Assembly: GCA_019054805.1 (NCBI GenBank)
Contig: JAHQIY010000022.1
Span: forward strand, 558,001-622,000
DNA from: Brachionus manjavacas
Taxonomy: Eukaryota; Rotifera; Eurotatoria; Ploima; Brachionidae
Direction: 5' to 3'
Length of the DNA stretch: 64,000 nt
Under the pieces are notes generated by a model that worked only from the letters and a program-made list of their open reading frames with translations, made no database searches and was not told where the DNA came from. A program made the position numbers and the translations under genes. This document shows positions 25,963-36,302 of the stretch, in pieces. Every line of letters starts with the position of its first letter. The first letter of the stretch is position 1.

Positions 25963-28774
25963 GATCGGTTATTTTACGCATCATCTTATATTCCTTCAAA
26001 AACTCTGGTATTTGCAATATTAACATCTTGATTGACAGATTTTACATTATGGCAGTAAAGTTTTGGATCATTAAAAATTTCGTCTTCAAATCTAATCGGA
26101 TCAATGCTTTAAGCAATGAAATTGCGATTTTAAACAGTTTTAATATCAAAAATATTAATTGAATCTTTTAAATTTGAATTTTTCAAAAACTCGATATCTG
26201 ATTCAAAAGACTAGACTGGTCTAGTATTTTTATTAAATTACGAATGAAGCATTCTTCCTTGTAAGTTCGTGTTTAATTTGATTTACTTATAAACTCATCG
26301 AGACAGCGAAATGATACATTGTAAATTAAATTTTGATAAAGGAAAATTTCTTCATCTGTTTGATCAACAAATTCATTTCCTTCTTCTTCGAACAAATATC
26401 TGTCGGATCTCGAATTTGATACTGTAGATTTCGAATTTTTTACATAAACTTTTTATTTGTGATGAAATTCTAAATTTTTTAATCAATCATTTATGGCGTC
26501 TTCTGCTAGTTTAAATTATCGCTCTAATTTTAATTAAAAGGCTTTAACAAAAACCTTTACTCGGCTACCCTAGAGTAAGCTTTTAGCATTTTAATATCTA
26601 AAGATAAACATAAATTTTATTTAATCAGAAATAATTAACTAAAAATAGAAATTCAAAAGCAAATAACGACATTTTTACAGTGAATTTAAATATGAAACAA
26701 AATATGAAAGGCTTAAAATTTATGAATTTATGTTTAATTAATAAAATTTTTCAAAATGGAAAATAAAATTTAATAATCTAATAAAAAGACAAAATCTAAG
26801 AAAAAATTTTTAAAATGTGATAAAATAATTTTTTGGTCTAAATTCAATGTGTTTTTGGTCTGAGTAATTATAGAAAAATAATGACTCTGATCAAAAAAGC
26901 CCCAAATGAAAAATTTTGAAGAAATGTTTTTGACTGAATATTTAATTTCAAAGCATACTTTTGATATATCAGAGCTTATTAAGTGAAAATAGCTTGCTAA
27001 ATCTAAGGATAAAATATAAGTTCTCATTTTCAATAAAATATACATCGATATTTTATGTGACGAACTAAATGCCCATAAATCAAATTCATCACACCTTTTG
27101 CCACCCTTTCGAGCTTAAATCGAAAATTGCAAATTGAACTCATTTGATGCTCTAAAATTGATGGATATTCCAAATTTATTTTTCTATTGATGAACTATTT
27201 CTTAATTTCTCGTGTTTGTACAAAAAACTAGCAACAAGTTTAAAAATGTTGTATATTTACAAAAACCAATTAACCAAATTGATTTTATATGAAAATACAA
27301 TTGCCTTCAGCAGGTGTTTTAATTGGTAAATAGTTATTTATAAACTCTGGATGTATCAGGATACAATTTTCCGTTCAATAGTAAAATTTAATGAAAAATG
27401 TTTTGTCCGGGGATCAAGTTTACTAAAAATATTAAAAATATTATCATTATTGTTCCGCAAAATTGGCTAATGCTTGTTTCTAGATACAAAAACTTATTTA
27501 ACCGAAAGTCTTTAATCTCGGTTCTTTATTTTTGATAAAATAATTAATTGATACAGAAATATAAATGGAATTATCACTATTAAAAAAAATACCCTATCAC
27601 TTCCATTTTGATTATCTTTTAGTGAATCATTAAAATTCGAATATGTTTTACTAGTCGGGTCTTTCAAGCTTGTCATGTTAAAAATTTTAAATGCATCTTT
27701 GTATAAGTATAAATATTTCAAAGAATCCTTAGTTTTGATATAACCCTACTATAATTCAAAAATAAAAAGCTTTATATTTAATTAGTTAGCATTTTGAACT
27801 CTTGATAAAGCAATATAGTCTTTAACATTAGAAAAAACATTCTTGTCAATTGAAGTGTGGCATCCTTTAAGTTTTAATCTTTGGACTTTATGAATATTTT
27901 GAGCAATTACATTTACTCCTTAAAATTGAATCCCATAAGAAAATATTCAAGAGTTTTCTGAAATATTCGTTGTTTAATCGTATATATAGTCTATAGAGAT
28001 TCATCATCCATCCTGAGTTAAAAATTATTTTCGCTATGACATATATGTTTGCCAGTCAAACCATTAATCAAATCAGAATTTAAAGCACCATTTTTTAAAA
28101 CCATTTTTAGACAAACAGGATTAATCTCTAAAATATGATCAAGAACTCCTGGTCGATTATTAATTATCACTCTTTATTTATAACCTATTTAAATTCTGTA
28201 GTGGTCAAAATCTCAGCTTATTTTTAATATAGCCTCCGAAGCTTTTGTTTTGTTGCATTGTTTGATGATTTCTATTCTTTGAACATGTTTAGTCCCTATA
28301 TAATCAGAATCTTAAAAATTTATGCATTCCTCAGTTATTTCATGTCAATATTTACAAACACTCTTTTTTATTAATCAGATATCTGCCTGGGTCAATCTTC
28401 CCAGAAGTCGCCTCACTCCAAAATTTTTTGAAAATCAATGTCATTTTTTTCAACGTTTGTTCCCATAAGAAACGGCTGAAAATTCGAGGTTAGTAATTGA
28501 GAATTATAAAGTTTTCTAATTGCACATTAGGTGTTACATACTGGGTAATTGAGAAAATCACCAATCAATATCAAAGTTTAACCTCCGAGCAAAATATTAC
28601 TTCGTTTTACAACTTGCTTTACTTCATTGATTCGATCTAAAGCTTTATCATTCAGCATACTTATCACGTCTACAATAATAACTTCATTGTTCTGTATTTC
28701 AAACCATTTATCGCACTCGAATTCTTAAGTAATATCTCACTAAAGATCTAATGAAAAGAAGCTATGAACGTTAT
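25963..28774 (-). repeat. Macrosatellite unit 10
   Basis: Unit of 2812 bp. OTU remnant 26770-27465 with a 91-codon open C-terminal half. A further open stretch at 27512-27721 covers the linker between helicase motif VI and the OTU. Helicase remnant 27782-28914. Near 26205 a short inverted duplication of the CTAGACTGG segment is present (AAAAGACTAGACTGGTCTAG). A mosaic of A and B variants. Confidence 0.9.
26770..27465 (-). pseudogene. OTU protease remnant in unit 10
   Basis: The C-terminal half is open for 91 codons and keeps the HYFSII catalytic-His segment. The N-terminal half has the B-type lesion AEGNC (Asp to Glu) plus a one-base loss near 27300 that throws it out of frame. Confidence 0.72.
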
Positions 28775-31116
28775 GATCGGTTATTTTACGCATCATCTTA
28801 TATTCCTTCAAAAACTCTTGTATTTGCAATATTTTCATCTTGATTGACGGATTTTACATTATGGCAGGAAATTTTTGGATCATTAAAAATTTCATCTTCA
28901 AATCTAATCGGATCAATGCTTTAAGCAATGAAATTGCGATTTTAAACAGTTTTAATATCAAAAATATTAATTGAATCTTTAAAATTTGAATTATTCAAAA
29001 ACTCGATATCTGCTTCACCAGTCTAGTCTTTTTATTAAATTACGAATGAAGCATTCTTCCTTGTAAGTTCGAGTTTAATTTGATTTACTTATATACTCAT
29101 CGACACAGCGAAATGATACATTGTAATTTAAATGTTGATAGAGGAAAATTTCTTCATCTGTTTGATCAACAAATTCCTTTCTTTCTTCTTCGAACAAATA
29201 TCTGTCGGATCTCGAATTTGATACTGTAGTTTTCGAATTTTTTACATAAACTTTTAATTTGTGATGAAATTCAAAATTTTTTAATCAATCATTTATGGCC
29301 CTTTCTGCTAGTTTATCGCTCTAATTTTAATTAAAAGGCTTTAACAAAAACCTTTACTCGGCTACCCTAGAGTAAGCTTTTAGCATTTTAATATCTAAAG
29401 ATAAACATAAATTTTATATAATCAGAAATAATTAACTGAAAATAGAAATTTAATTGCAAATTAGGACATTTTTACAGTGAATTTAAATATGAAACAAAAT
29501 GTGAAAGGCTTAAAATTTATGAATTTATGTTTAATTAATTTAATTTTTTAAAATGGAAAATAAAATTTAATAGTCTAATAAAAAGACAAAATCCAAGAAA
29601 CAAATTTTAAAAATGTGATAAAATAATTTTTTGGTGTAAATTTAATGTGTTTTTGTTCTTGAGTAATTAAAAAAAATAATGACTCTGATCAAAAAAGCCC
29701 CAAATGAAAAATTTTGAAGAAATGTTTTTGTCTGAATATTTAATTTTAAAGCATACTTTTGATATATCAGAGCTTATTAAGTGAAAATAGCTTGCTAAAT
29801 CTAAGGATAAAATATAAGTTCTCATTTTCAATAAAATATACATCGATATTTTATGTGACGAACTAAATGCCCATATATCAAATTCATCACACCTTTTGCT
29901 ACACTTTAGAGCCTAAATCGAAAATTGCATATTGTACTCATTTGATGCTCTAAAATTAATGGATATTCCAAATTTATTTTTCTATTGATGAGCTATTACT
30001 AATTTTACATGTGTGTACAAAAAACTAACAAGTTTAAAAATGTTGTTTATTTACTTGAACCTATTAAACAAATTGATATAATATGAAATATACAATCGCC
30101 ATCAGCGGGTGTTTTAATTGGTAAATAGTTATTTATAAATTCTGGATGTAACATAGATACAATTTTCCGTTCAATAGTTAATTTTATTGAAAAAAGTTTT
30201 TTCAAGGGATCAAGTTTACTAACAATATTAAAAATATTATCATTATTGTTCTGCAAAATTGGCTAATGCTTGTTTCAAGATACAATTACTTAATTAAACG
30301 AAATTCTTTAATCTCAGTTCTTTATTTTTAATAAAATAATTAATTGATATAGACATATAAATCGTTTTATGACTGTTAAAAAAAATAATTTTTTTTTTCG
30401 ATTTTGATTATCTTTTAATGAATCATTAAAATTCGAATATGCTTCACTAATCGGGTCTTTCAAGCTTGTCATGTAGAAATTTTTTAATTAATCTTTGTAT
30501 AAGTAATAATATTTCATAGAACCGTTTATTTTGATATAACCTCACTATAATTCAATAATAAAAAGCTTTAAATTCAATTAGTTAGCATTTTAAACTCTTG
30601 ATAAAGCAATATAGTCTTTACCATTAGAAAAAACATTCTTGTCAATAGAAGTGTGGCATCCTTTAAGTGTTAATCCTTGGACTTTATGAAGGTTTTGAGC
30701 AGTTACATTTACTCCTTAAATTTGAATCCTAAAAAAAAATATTCGAGAATTTTCTGAAATATTCGTTGTTTAATCGTAGATATAGTCTTTAGAGATTCAT
30801 CATCCATCCTGAGTGAAAAATTTTTGCTTTGACATATATGTTTGCCAATCTAACCATTAACCAACCAGAATTTAAAGCACCATTTTTTACAACCATTTTT
30901 AGACAAACAGGATTAATCTTTAAAATATGATCAAGAACTCCTTGTCGATTATTAATTATCACTCTTTATTTATAACCTATTTAAATTCTGTAGTGGTCAA
31001 AATCTCGGCTTATATTTTAATATAGCCTCCGCAGCTTTTTTTTTGTTGCATTGTTTGATGCATTCTATTCTTTGAACTTGTTTAGTCCCTAAATAATCAG
31101 AAGCTATGAACGTTTT
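28775..31116 (-). repeat. Macrosatellite unit 11 (edge copy, deleted)
   Basis: Unit of 2342 bp, clearly more diverged than those before it. OTU remnant 29605-30262 with a DGDC catalytic segment. Helicase remnant 30578-31256. A junction near 31101 joins AATAATCAGAA to GCTATGAACG and removes about 480-700 bp, including helicase motif II. Confidence 0.88.
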
Positions 31117-33266
31117 GATCGGTTATTATACGTATCATCTTATATTCCTCAAAAAACTCTTGTATTTGCAATATTAACATCTTGATTGACAGATTTTACA
31201 TTATGGCAGTAAATTTTTAGATAATTAATATTTTAGTCTTCAAATCTAATCGGGTAAAAGTTTTAAGCAATGAAATTGCTATTAAAAACACTTTCGAAAT
31301 CAAAAATGTTTAAAATTTAAAATTTATGAATTAATGTTAAATTAATAAAATTTTTTAAAATGGAAAATTAAATTTAATAATTTTATAAATAAGTTAATCT
31401 AAGAAATAAATTTTAAAAATGTGAAAAAATAATTTTTTGGTCTAAATTCAATGTATTTTTGGGTTGAGTAATTATAGAAAAATAATGCCTCTGGTCAAAA
31501 AAGCCCCAAATGAAAAATTTTAAAAAAATGTTTTTGACGGAATATTTAATTTCAAAGCAAACTTTTGATATATAAGAGCTTATTAAGTCAGAATATCTTG
31601 CTAAATCTAAGGATAAAATATAAGTTCTAATTTTCAATAAAACATACATCGATATTTTATATGACGAACCCATTAATCAAATTCATCATACTTTTTGCCA
31701 CCATTTCGAGCTTAAATCGACAATTGCATATTGAACCCATTTTATGCTCATATATTAGAAACTACCAGCAAGGTAAAAAATGTTGTATAATTACTAAACT
31801 TGATTAAACAAATTGATATCATATGAAATATAGAATTGCCATCAGCGGGTGTTTTATTTTTCAAATAGTTTTTTATTAATTCAGGACGTAACATAGATAC
31901 AATTTTCCATCAATAGATAATTTTATTGCAAAAAGTTTTTTCAGGGGATCAAGTTTACTAACAATATTAAAAATATTATCATTGTTGTTCCGCAAAAATT
32001 AAGTATTGCTTGTTTCTACATACAATTACTTAATAAACTGAAATTCTTTAATCTCAGTTCTTTATTTTTAATAAAATATTTAATTAATACTGTCATATAA
32101 ATCGAATTATCACTATTAAATAAAATACCTTTTTATTTTCATTATGATTATCTTTCAATGAATCAATAAATTCGAATTTTGATTTACTTGTCGGGTCTTT
32201 CAAGCTTGAAATTTTTTAATGCATCTTTGTAAAATAAAAAATATTTCAAAGAACCGTTTATTTTGATATAACCCCACTAAGATTCAATAATAAAAAGCTT
32301 TTAATTTAATTAGTTAGCATTTTGAACTCTTTATAAAGCAATATAGTCTTTAACATTAGAAAAAACATTCTTGTCAATAGAAATGTGGCATCGTTTAAGT
32401 GTTAATCCTTAGACTTTATGAAGGTTTTGAGCAGTTACATTTACTCCTTAAATTTGAATCCTAAAAAAAAATATTCAAGAATTTTCTGAAATATTCGTTG
32501 TTTAATCGTAGATATAGTCTTTAGAGATTCATCATCCATCCTGAGTGAAAAATTTTTGCTTTGACATATATGTTTGCCAATCTAACCATTAACCAACCAG
32601 AATTTAAAGCAACATTTTTTACAACCATTTTTAGACAAACAGGATTAATCTCTAAAATATGGTTAAGAACTCCTGGTCGATTATTAATTATCACTCTTTA
32701 TTTATAACCTATTTAAATTCTGTAGTGGTCAAAATCTCGGCTTATATTTTAATATAGCCTCCGCAGCTTTTTTTTTGTTGCATTGTTTGATGCTTTCTAT
32801 TCTTTGAAATTGTTTAGTCTCTAAATAATCAGAATCTTAAAAATTTATGCATTCCTCAGACTTTTCATGTGCATATTCACAAACAAGCTTTTTTATAAAT
32901 TGTGCTTCTGCCTGTGTCAATCTTCCCAGAAGTCGCCTATCGAACACTTGTTTCCAAAAGAAACTGCTGAAAATTCGAGGTGAGTTATTGAGAATTATAA
33001 TACTGTTCTTATAGCACATTAGGTGTAACACAGCCGGTAATTGAAAAAATCACCTATCAATATCAAAGTTTAACCTCCGAGCAAAATATTACATCGTTTT
33101 ACAACATGCAAAACTTCATTGATTCGATCTAGAGCTTTATCATTCATCATACTTATCATATCTAAAATAACAACTTCATTGTTCTATATTCAAAACCAAT
33201 TATCTCACTCAAATTCTTAAGTAATATCTTACTCTAGATCTAATGAAAAGAAGCTATGAACGTTTT
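31117..33266 (-). repeat. Macrosatellite unit 12 (edge copy, deleted)
   Basis: Unit of 2150 bp. A deletion near 31312 (join CAAAAATGTT to TAAAATTTAAAATT) removes most of the linker upstream of the helicase. OTU remnant 31413-32000. Helicase remnant 32310-33406 is one of the better readable copies. Confidence 0.87.
31413..32000 (-). pseudogene. OTU protease remnant in unit 12, Cys replaced
   Basis: C-terminal half open at 31413-31673 (86 codons, FFDQRHYFSII). In the N-terminal part the catalytic segment near 31830 reads ADGNS: the nucleophile Cys has become Ser. This diverged edge copy lacks the B-type frameshift, so it descends from a different branch than units 6-10. Confidence 0.7.
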
Positions 33267-33406
33267 GAACGGTTATTTTACGTATCATCTTATATTCCTT
33301 CTAAAACTCTTGTATTTGCAATATTGACATCTTGATTGACAGATTTTACATTATGGCAGTAAATTTTTGGATCATTAAAAATTTCGTCTTCAAATCTAAT
33401 CGGGTC
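32310..33406 (-). pseudogene. PIF1-type helicase remnant in unit 12
   Basis: The open stretch 32837-33031 (64 codons) contains RRLLGRLTQAEAQFIKKL, the region between motifs III and IV where PIF1 proteins have the 'R.G.L(T/S)..D..LN.R' pattern. Motif II near 33157-33162 reads VILDMISMM, with Met in place of Glu, and the stop seen in the main array is also here (33070-33072). Motifs V/VI remain recognisable at 32310-32430. This edge copy is more complete in frame than the central units and so closer to the ancestor. Confidence 0.78.
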
Positions 33407-34530
33407 AATGCTTTATGCATAAACAGTTTTCGCTATATTATAAACAGTTTTCGAATCAAAAATGTTAATTGAATCTTTTAAATTTGAAAATGTTAAAAAA
33501 ATCGATATCTGGTTCATCATCGTCTGGTCATTTTATTATTTGCGAATGAAGCATTATTCCTTAAAAGTTCGAGTTTAATTTTATTTACTTACATACTTAT
33601 TGACACAGCGAAATGATAAATTGTAAATTAAATATTGATAGTAGAAAATTTCTTCATCTGTTTAATAAACAGAATTGTTTCGTCTTAAAATGTCTTTAAT
33701 ACGTTTTTCAACTTTATTGCCTTCCTCATCGTACAAATGTGTGTCAGATCTCGAAATTATTACTCTAAATTTCGATATTTTTACATAAACTTGATTAGTT
33801 AATCGGTTTAAACTTCTTCTGATCGTTAGGCTTTAGCTCCAATTATAATTATAAGGCTTTAATAAAAACTTTTTCTCGGCAATTCTAGAGTTACTTTTTA
33901 GCATTTTAAATTTGTAAAGATAATCAAAAATTTTATATTATCTTAGTTAATTCACTTATAATAGAAATAAAAATATTTTAAGAAATTTTTAGGGTGAATC
34001 TAAATATTAAAAAAAATAGGAAAAGCTTTAAACCAATTAATATATTATAAAGTAAAAAAATTTTTTTAAAAAGAGAATAAAAATTAATTATTAAATAAAA
34101 ATTCAAAATCTAAGAAATAAATTTTAAAAATGTAATCATTTAGATTGAAATTCAATTTTTTTTTGGTCTAGAGGAATTAAAGAAAAATAATGACTCTTGT
34201 TAAAAAATCCGCAAATGAAAAATATTGAAGAAATGTTTTTGACTGAATATATAATTGCATTGCATTGTTTTGATAAATTCAATTGAAAATAGCTTGCTTA
34301 TCAAGTGAAAATAGCTTGCTGAATCTAATGATAAAATATTAGTTCTCATTTTCAATAGAATATATAGCGATATTTTGTATGACGAACTTAATGCCCATAA
34401 ATGAAAGTCATCACACCTATTGCCACCCTTTCGAGCTTTAATCGGAATTTACATATTGAACTCATTTGATGCTCTGAAATTGATGGATCTTCCAATTTAA
34501 TTTGTTTAATGATGAGCTCTTACTTAATAC
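33267..34530 (-). repeat. Macrosatellite unit 13 (terminal partial unit)
   Basis: Last, most diverged copy. It runs from the landmark (GAACGG here) through the linker and the OTU C-terminal segment (about 34118-34465), and stops at 34530 before the OTU Cys segment. Helitron Rep sequence replaces it from there. Near 33678-33719 it carries about 40 bp that all the other units lack. Confidence 0.85.
33560..33840 (-). pseudogene. Helitron-protein linker remnant with extra ancestral segment
   Basis: Read on the minus strand, this part of unit 13 gives SRSDTHLYDEEGNKVEKRI followed by KDILRRNN and, after a stop, TDEEIFYYQ. The array units give RSDRYLLEEEGNE joined straight to FVDQTDEEI, so they lack the VEKRIKDILRRNN part (33678-33719). 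The composition is coding-like and charged. The family of this linker is not recognised; its position suggests the stretch upstream of the helicase. Confidence 0.5.
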
Positions 34531-34777
34531 CAAGTACTGTTCGTTTTCGAGTTTTGTGCAATAATGTTAATGAACAAGATCTTCCGTAACATTAGTTACT
34601 CAAGATTATATGGTTCATCGTCACGATCCTCATTTTTCTTTCGTTTGTAAAAATATTTTGAAATGTTGTCCATAAAATCGTTTTCACATAATGCAAATGG
34701 AATTCCATATGTGCATTTCTTAAAAAATAGTTTATTATTTCGAAAACAACGCCTGTCAACACATAGATGTTTTTGTA
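34531..34777 (-). repeat. Inverted repeat C, left arm (Helitron Rep sequence)
   Basis: Reverse complement of 38384-38637 with roughly 85-90% identity by eye over about 245 bp. It includes GTACTGTTCGTTTTCGAG and TATGGTTCATCGTCACGATC. The left edge is exactly where the macrosatellite stops. Confidence 0.88.
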
Positions 34778-34850
34778 ATATTTCAGACTAAATTTCTTAC
34801 TTTAAACGATACATTGTCACTCCCATTGGGAATTTCCTCACAAACCAGAT
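34596..34850 (-). pseudogene. Helitron Rep protein fragment, minus-strand copy
   Basis: Minus-strand reading gives a zinc-finger-like segment DRRCFRNNKLFFKKCTYGIP, then YFYKRKKNEDRDDEPYNLE and a stop (34596-34598). The pattern C..N...KKC.(Y/F)G.P..., then YKRK...D...PYN, resembles the stretch just ahead of the catalytic HUH motif in Helitron Rep proteins. Further upstream (to about 34850) a second frame reads FPNGSDNVSFKVRNLV. The HUH catalytic motifs are absent. Rep would precede the helicase on this strand, so the order Rep then helicase/OTU towards lower coordinates is that of a Helitron. Confidence 0.6.
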
Positions 34851-35116
34851 CTTTTTTGACATTTTTAATCTAAAGTAATATTTTGGATGCAATGAAAAAC
34901 TATTTATGCCCTCAATTCCATTCCAAAAATTTTTTTTTTACCAAGAACACCTTAAATAATAATAATTAATTTTGAATAAAAAACAATAAATAATTGTAAC
35001 CATTATTAGACCTAATTTCTATCATTACTAAATTTAATCTTCGATAAAAAAATCACTATTTTTAATAGGATTAAAAATTTCAACTGTTATGCTTTTTCTA
35101 GAAAGTATCGATTTTA
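34851..35116. other. AT-rich spacer, nothing recognised
   Basis: Low-complexity A/T sequence with short A and T runs between the Rep fragment and inverted repeat A. No open frame of note and no recognised repeat. Confidence 0.5.
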
Positions 35117-35330
35117 ATTCGCAACATGCGTCATTATCAGTCATCTCTAAAAAAAGTGCTGGCATAGCTTAGAAAAAATTGAAATTTTAAAAAATATTTA
35201 TGAGACATATTCAAAAAATATATTTAAAAAAAATTAATCTCAAATTAAATAAAATTAAATGGTAAATAACTTGATTATTGACCATGGTCACCAAATCATA
35301 ATTTTTTGTTTTCAAATACGCTTTGAAACT
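35117..35330 (+). repeat. Inverted repeat A, left arm (~214 bp)
   Basis: Near-perfect inverted match of 36088-36302 (about 97% by eye). Shared blocks include AGTGCTGGCATAGCTTAG and TTGATTATTGACCATGGTCA. The arms enclose about 760 bp. They are far less diverged than arms C, so A is the younger structure. It could be the TIR of a fold-back/MITE-like element of 1186 bp (35117-36302). No target-site duplication is clear. Confidence 0.92.
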
Positions 35331-35354
35331 ATACAGTTTTCATCTTTACCATAT

Positions 35355-35558
35355 TCAAATTAATTTTTTTATATTAACCTTCAACATTCTTTTAATCCGC
35401 CAAAGTCCATCTTGAATTAAAAATTGGATTGACGTATGAAATCCATTTACGTGTGAGTCTATGATATGCTTTTTATTTCTAATAACGATCAACCCGCCAG
35501 CGAGAGTCAACATGCCAAAGACGATCACGAAAATATTGGGAAACCTAGACGGTTTCAT
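35355..35558 (-). CDS. Short open frame with one predicted membrane segment, uncertain
   Basis: A 67-codon frame starting at an ATG and enclosed by arms A. After MKPSRFPN, residues 9-26 form a hydrophobic stretch (IFVIVFGMLTLAGGLIVI), followed by RNKKH, like an N-terminal signal anchor; the rest is basic with no known motif. Base composition is less AT-biased than its surroundings. It may be an exon remnant or chance. I do not recognise it, and no promoter or polyadenylation signal supports it. Confidence 0.25.
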   Translation of the reverse strand: MKPSRFPNIFVIVFGMLTLAGGLIVIRNKKHIIDSHVNGFHTSIQFLIQDGLWRIKRMLKVNIKKLI

Positions 35559-35730
35559 TTTTTTTATATAATAACCCTTTTTATCAAGAAATTAGTGTGG
35601 AAATATTTTTGTTTCAATTGAGTCATCAAACGATTATACATCAATTTTATTTTGATTGTTTTTTGAATCTTTTTGAATTGTGAACCCGATGTTCTTAACT
35701 CCCTTTCCTACTTGTTGCCTAGATTTTTTT

Positions 35731-35965
35731 GGATCCATATTTATTATAAATCCAGGATTATTAATCCCGGGTTATTTAAATCCAGGATTATTAATCCAGG
35801 GTCATTTAAATCGGGGATTATTAATCCAGGGATTATAAAATTCCTGTTACTTTGTATTTAATTACGCTTGAACTCTTTGAGGGAAAACCTTCATATAAAC
35901 ATGTATTATTAATTTTTAAATTCTAAATGACTTGAAAAGCACAATAGTGTCCTTGAACACAAGAA
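35731..35965 (+). repeat. Inverted repeat B, left arm with minisatellite
   Basis: Begins GGATCCATATTTATTATAAA and is mirrored at 37849-38072, which ends at the complementary GGATCC (38067-38072). Homology continues inward past the minisatellite: AATTACGCTTGAA, GAGGGAAAACCTTCATA, and after a gap AGCACAATAGTGTCCTTGAA (mirrored near 37640). The outermost bases match from the GGATCC site inward while the flanks do not, so 35731-38072 behaves like a 2.3 kb element with long terminal inverted repeats. Confidence 0.85.
35748..35850 (+). repeat. GGATTATTAATCC minisatellite, about 3 copies
   Basis: About 33-bp direct repeats built on AATCCAGGATTATTAATCC. Each copy holds the near-palindrome GGATTATTAATCC, two TAATCC hexamers facing each other. 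The opposite arm has about 4.5 related copies. Confidence 0.85.
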
Positions 35966-36087
35966 GTTTATATTTAATAAATTTAATATTTTATTAAAAG
36001 TGCATCAAATTTTTTTTCGACAAATTGTTAGTTCATCCTTTTGATCATTTTAATTAGTAATTTTCTTCGGTGTACAGTCAAAGAAAG

Positions 36088-36302
36088 GTTTCAAAAGCGT
36101 ATTTGAAAACAAAAAATTATGATTTGGTGACCATGGTCAATAATCAAGTTATTTACCATTTAATTTTATTTAATTTGAGATTAATTTTTTTTAAATATAT
36201 TTTTTGAATATGTCTCATAAATATTTTTTAAAATTTCAATTTTTTCTAAGCTATGCCAGCACTTTTTTTAGAGATGACTGATAATAACGCATGGTGCGAA
36301 TA
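36088..36302 (-). repeat. Inverted repeat A, right arm
   Basis: Mirror of 35117-35330, ending GCATGGTGCGAAT against ATTCGCAACATGCG on the left. It lies inside the span bounded by arms B, so A and B interleave (A, B, A', B'). Confidence 0.92.

Larger units (their letters stand above)
1..34530 (-). repeat. Helitron-derived ~2.8 kb macrosatellite array (14 units)
   Basis: Head-to-tail direct repeats. The landmark GATCGGTTATTTTACG recurs near 2805, 5582, 8384, 11064, 12055 (one base changed), 14743, 17549, 20354, 23157, 25963, 28775, 31117 and 33267. Most spacings are 2777-2812 bp; the shorter ones are explained by internal deletions. On the minus strand each full unit holds helicase remnants (motifs Ib-like, II, V, VI) and an OTU protease remnant. 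Units are very similar up to about 28.8 kb and more diverged from there to 34530. Strand is given as the sense of the protein remnants. No Helitron termini were recognised. Confidence 0.93.

Noticed and set aside
1-34530. Walker A (GxGKS/T) helicase motif upstream of the VHSFFSLDL segment
   Set aside because: I looked about 40-60 codons upstream on the minus strand in all three frames of representative units and found only a charged linker. The motif is absent or unrecognisable.
35673-35861. Plus-strand frame with a repeated RIINPG peptide
   Set aside because: It is the translation of the GGATTATTAATCC minisatellite.
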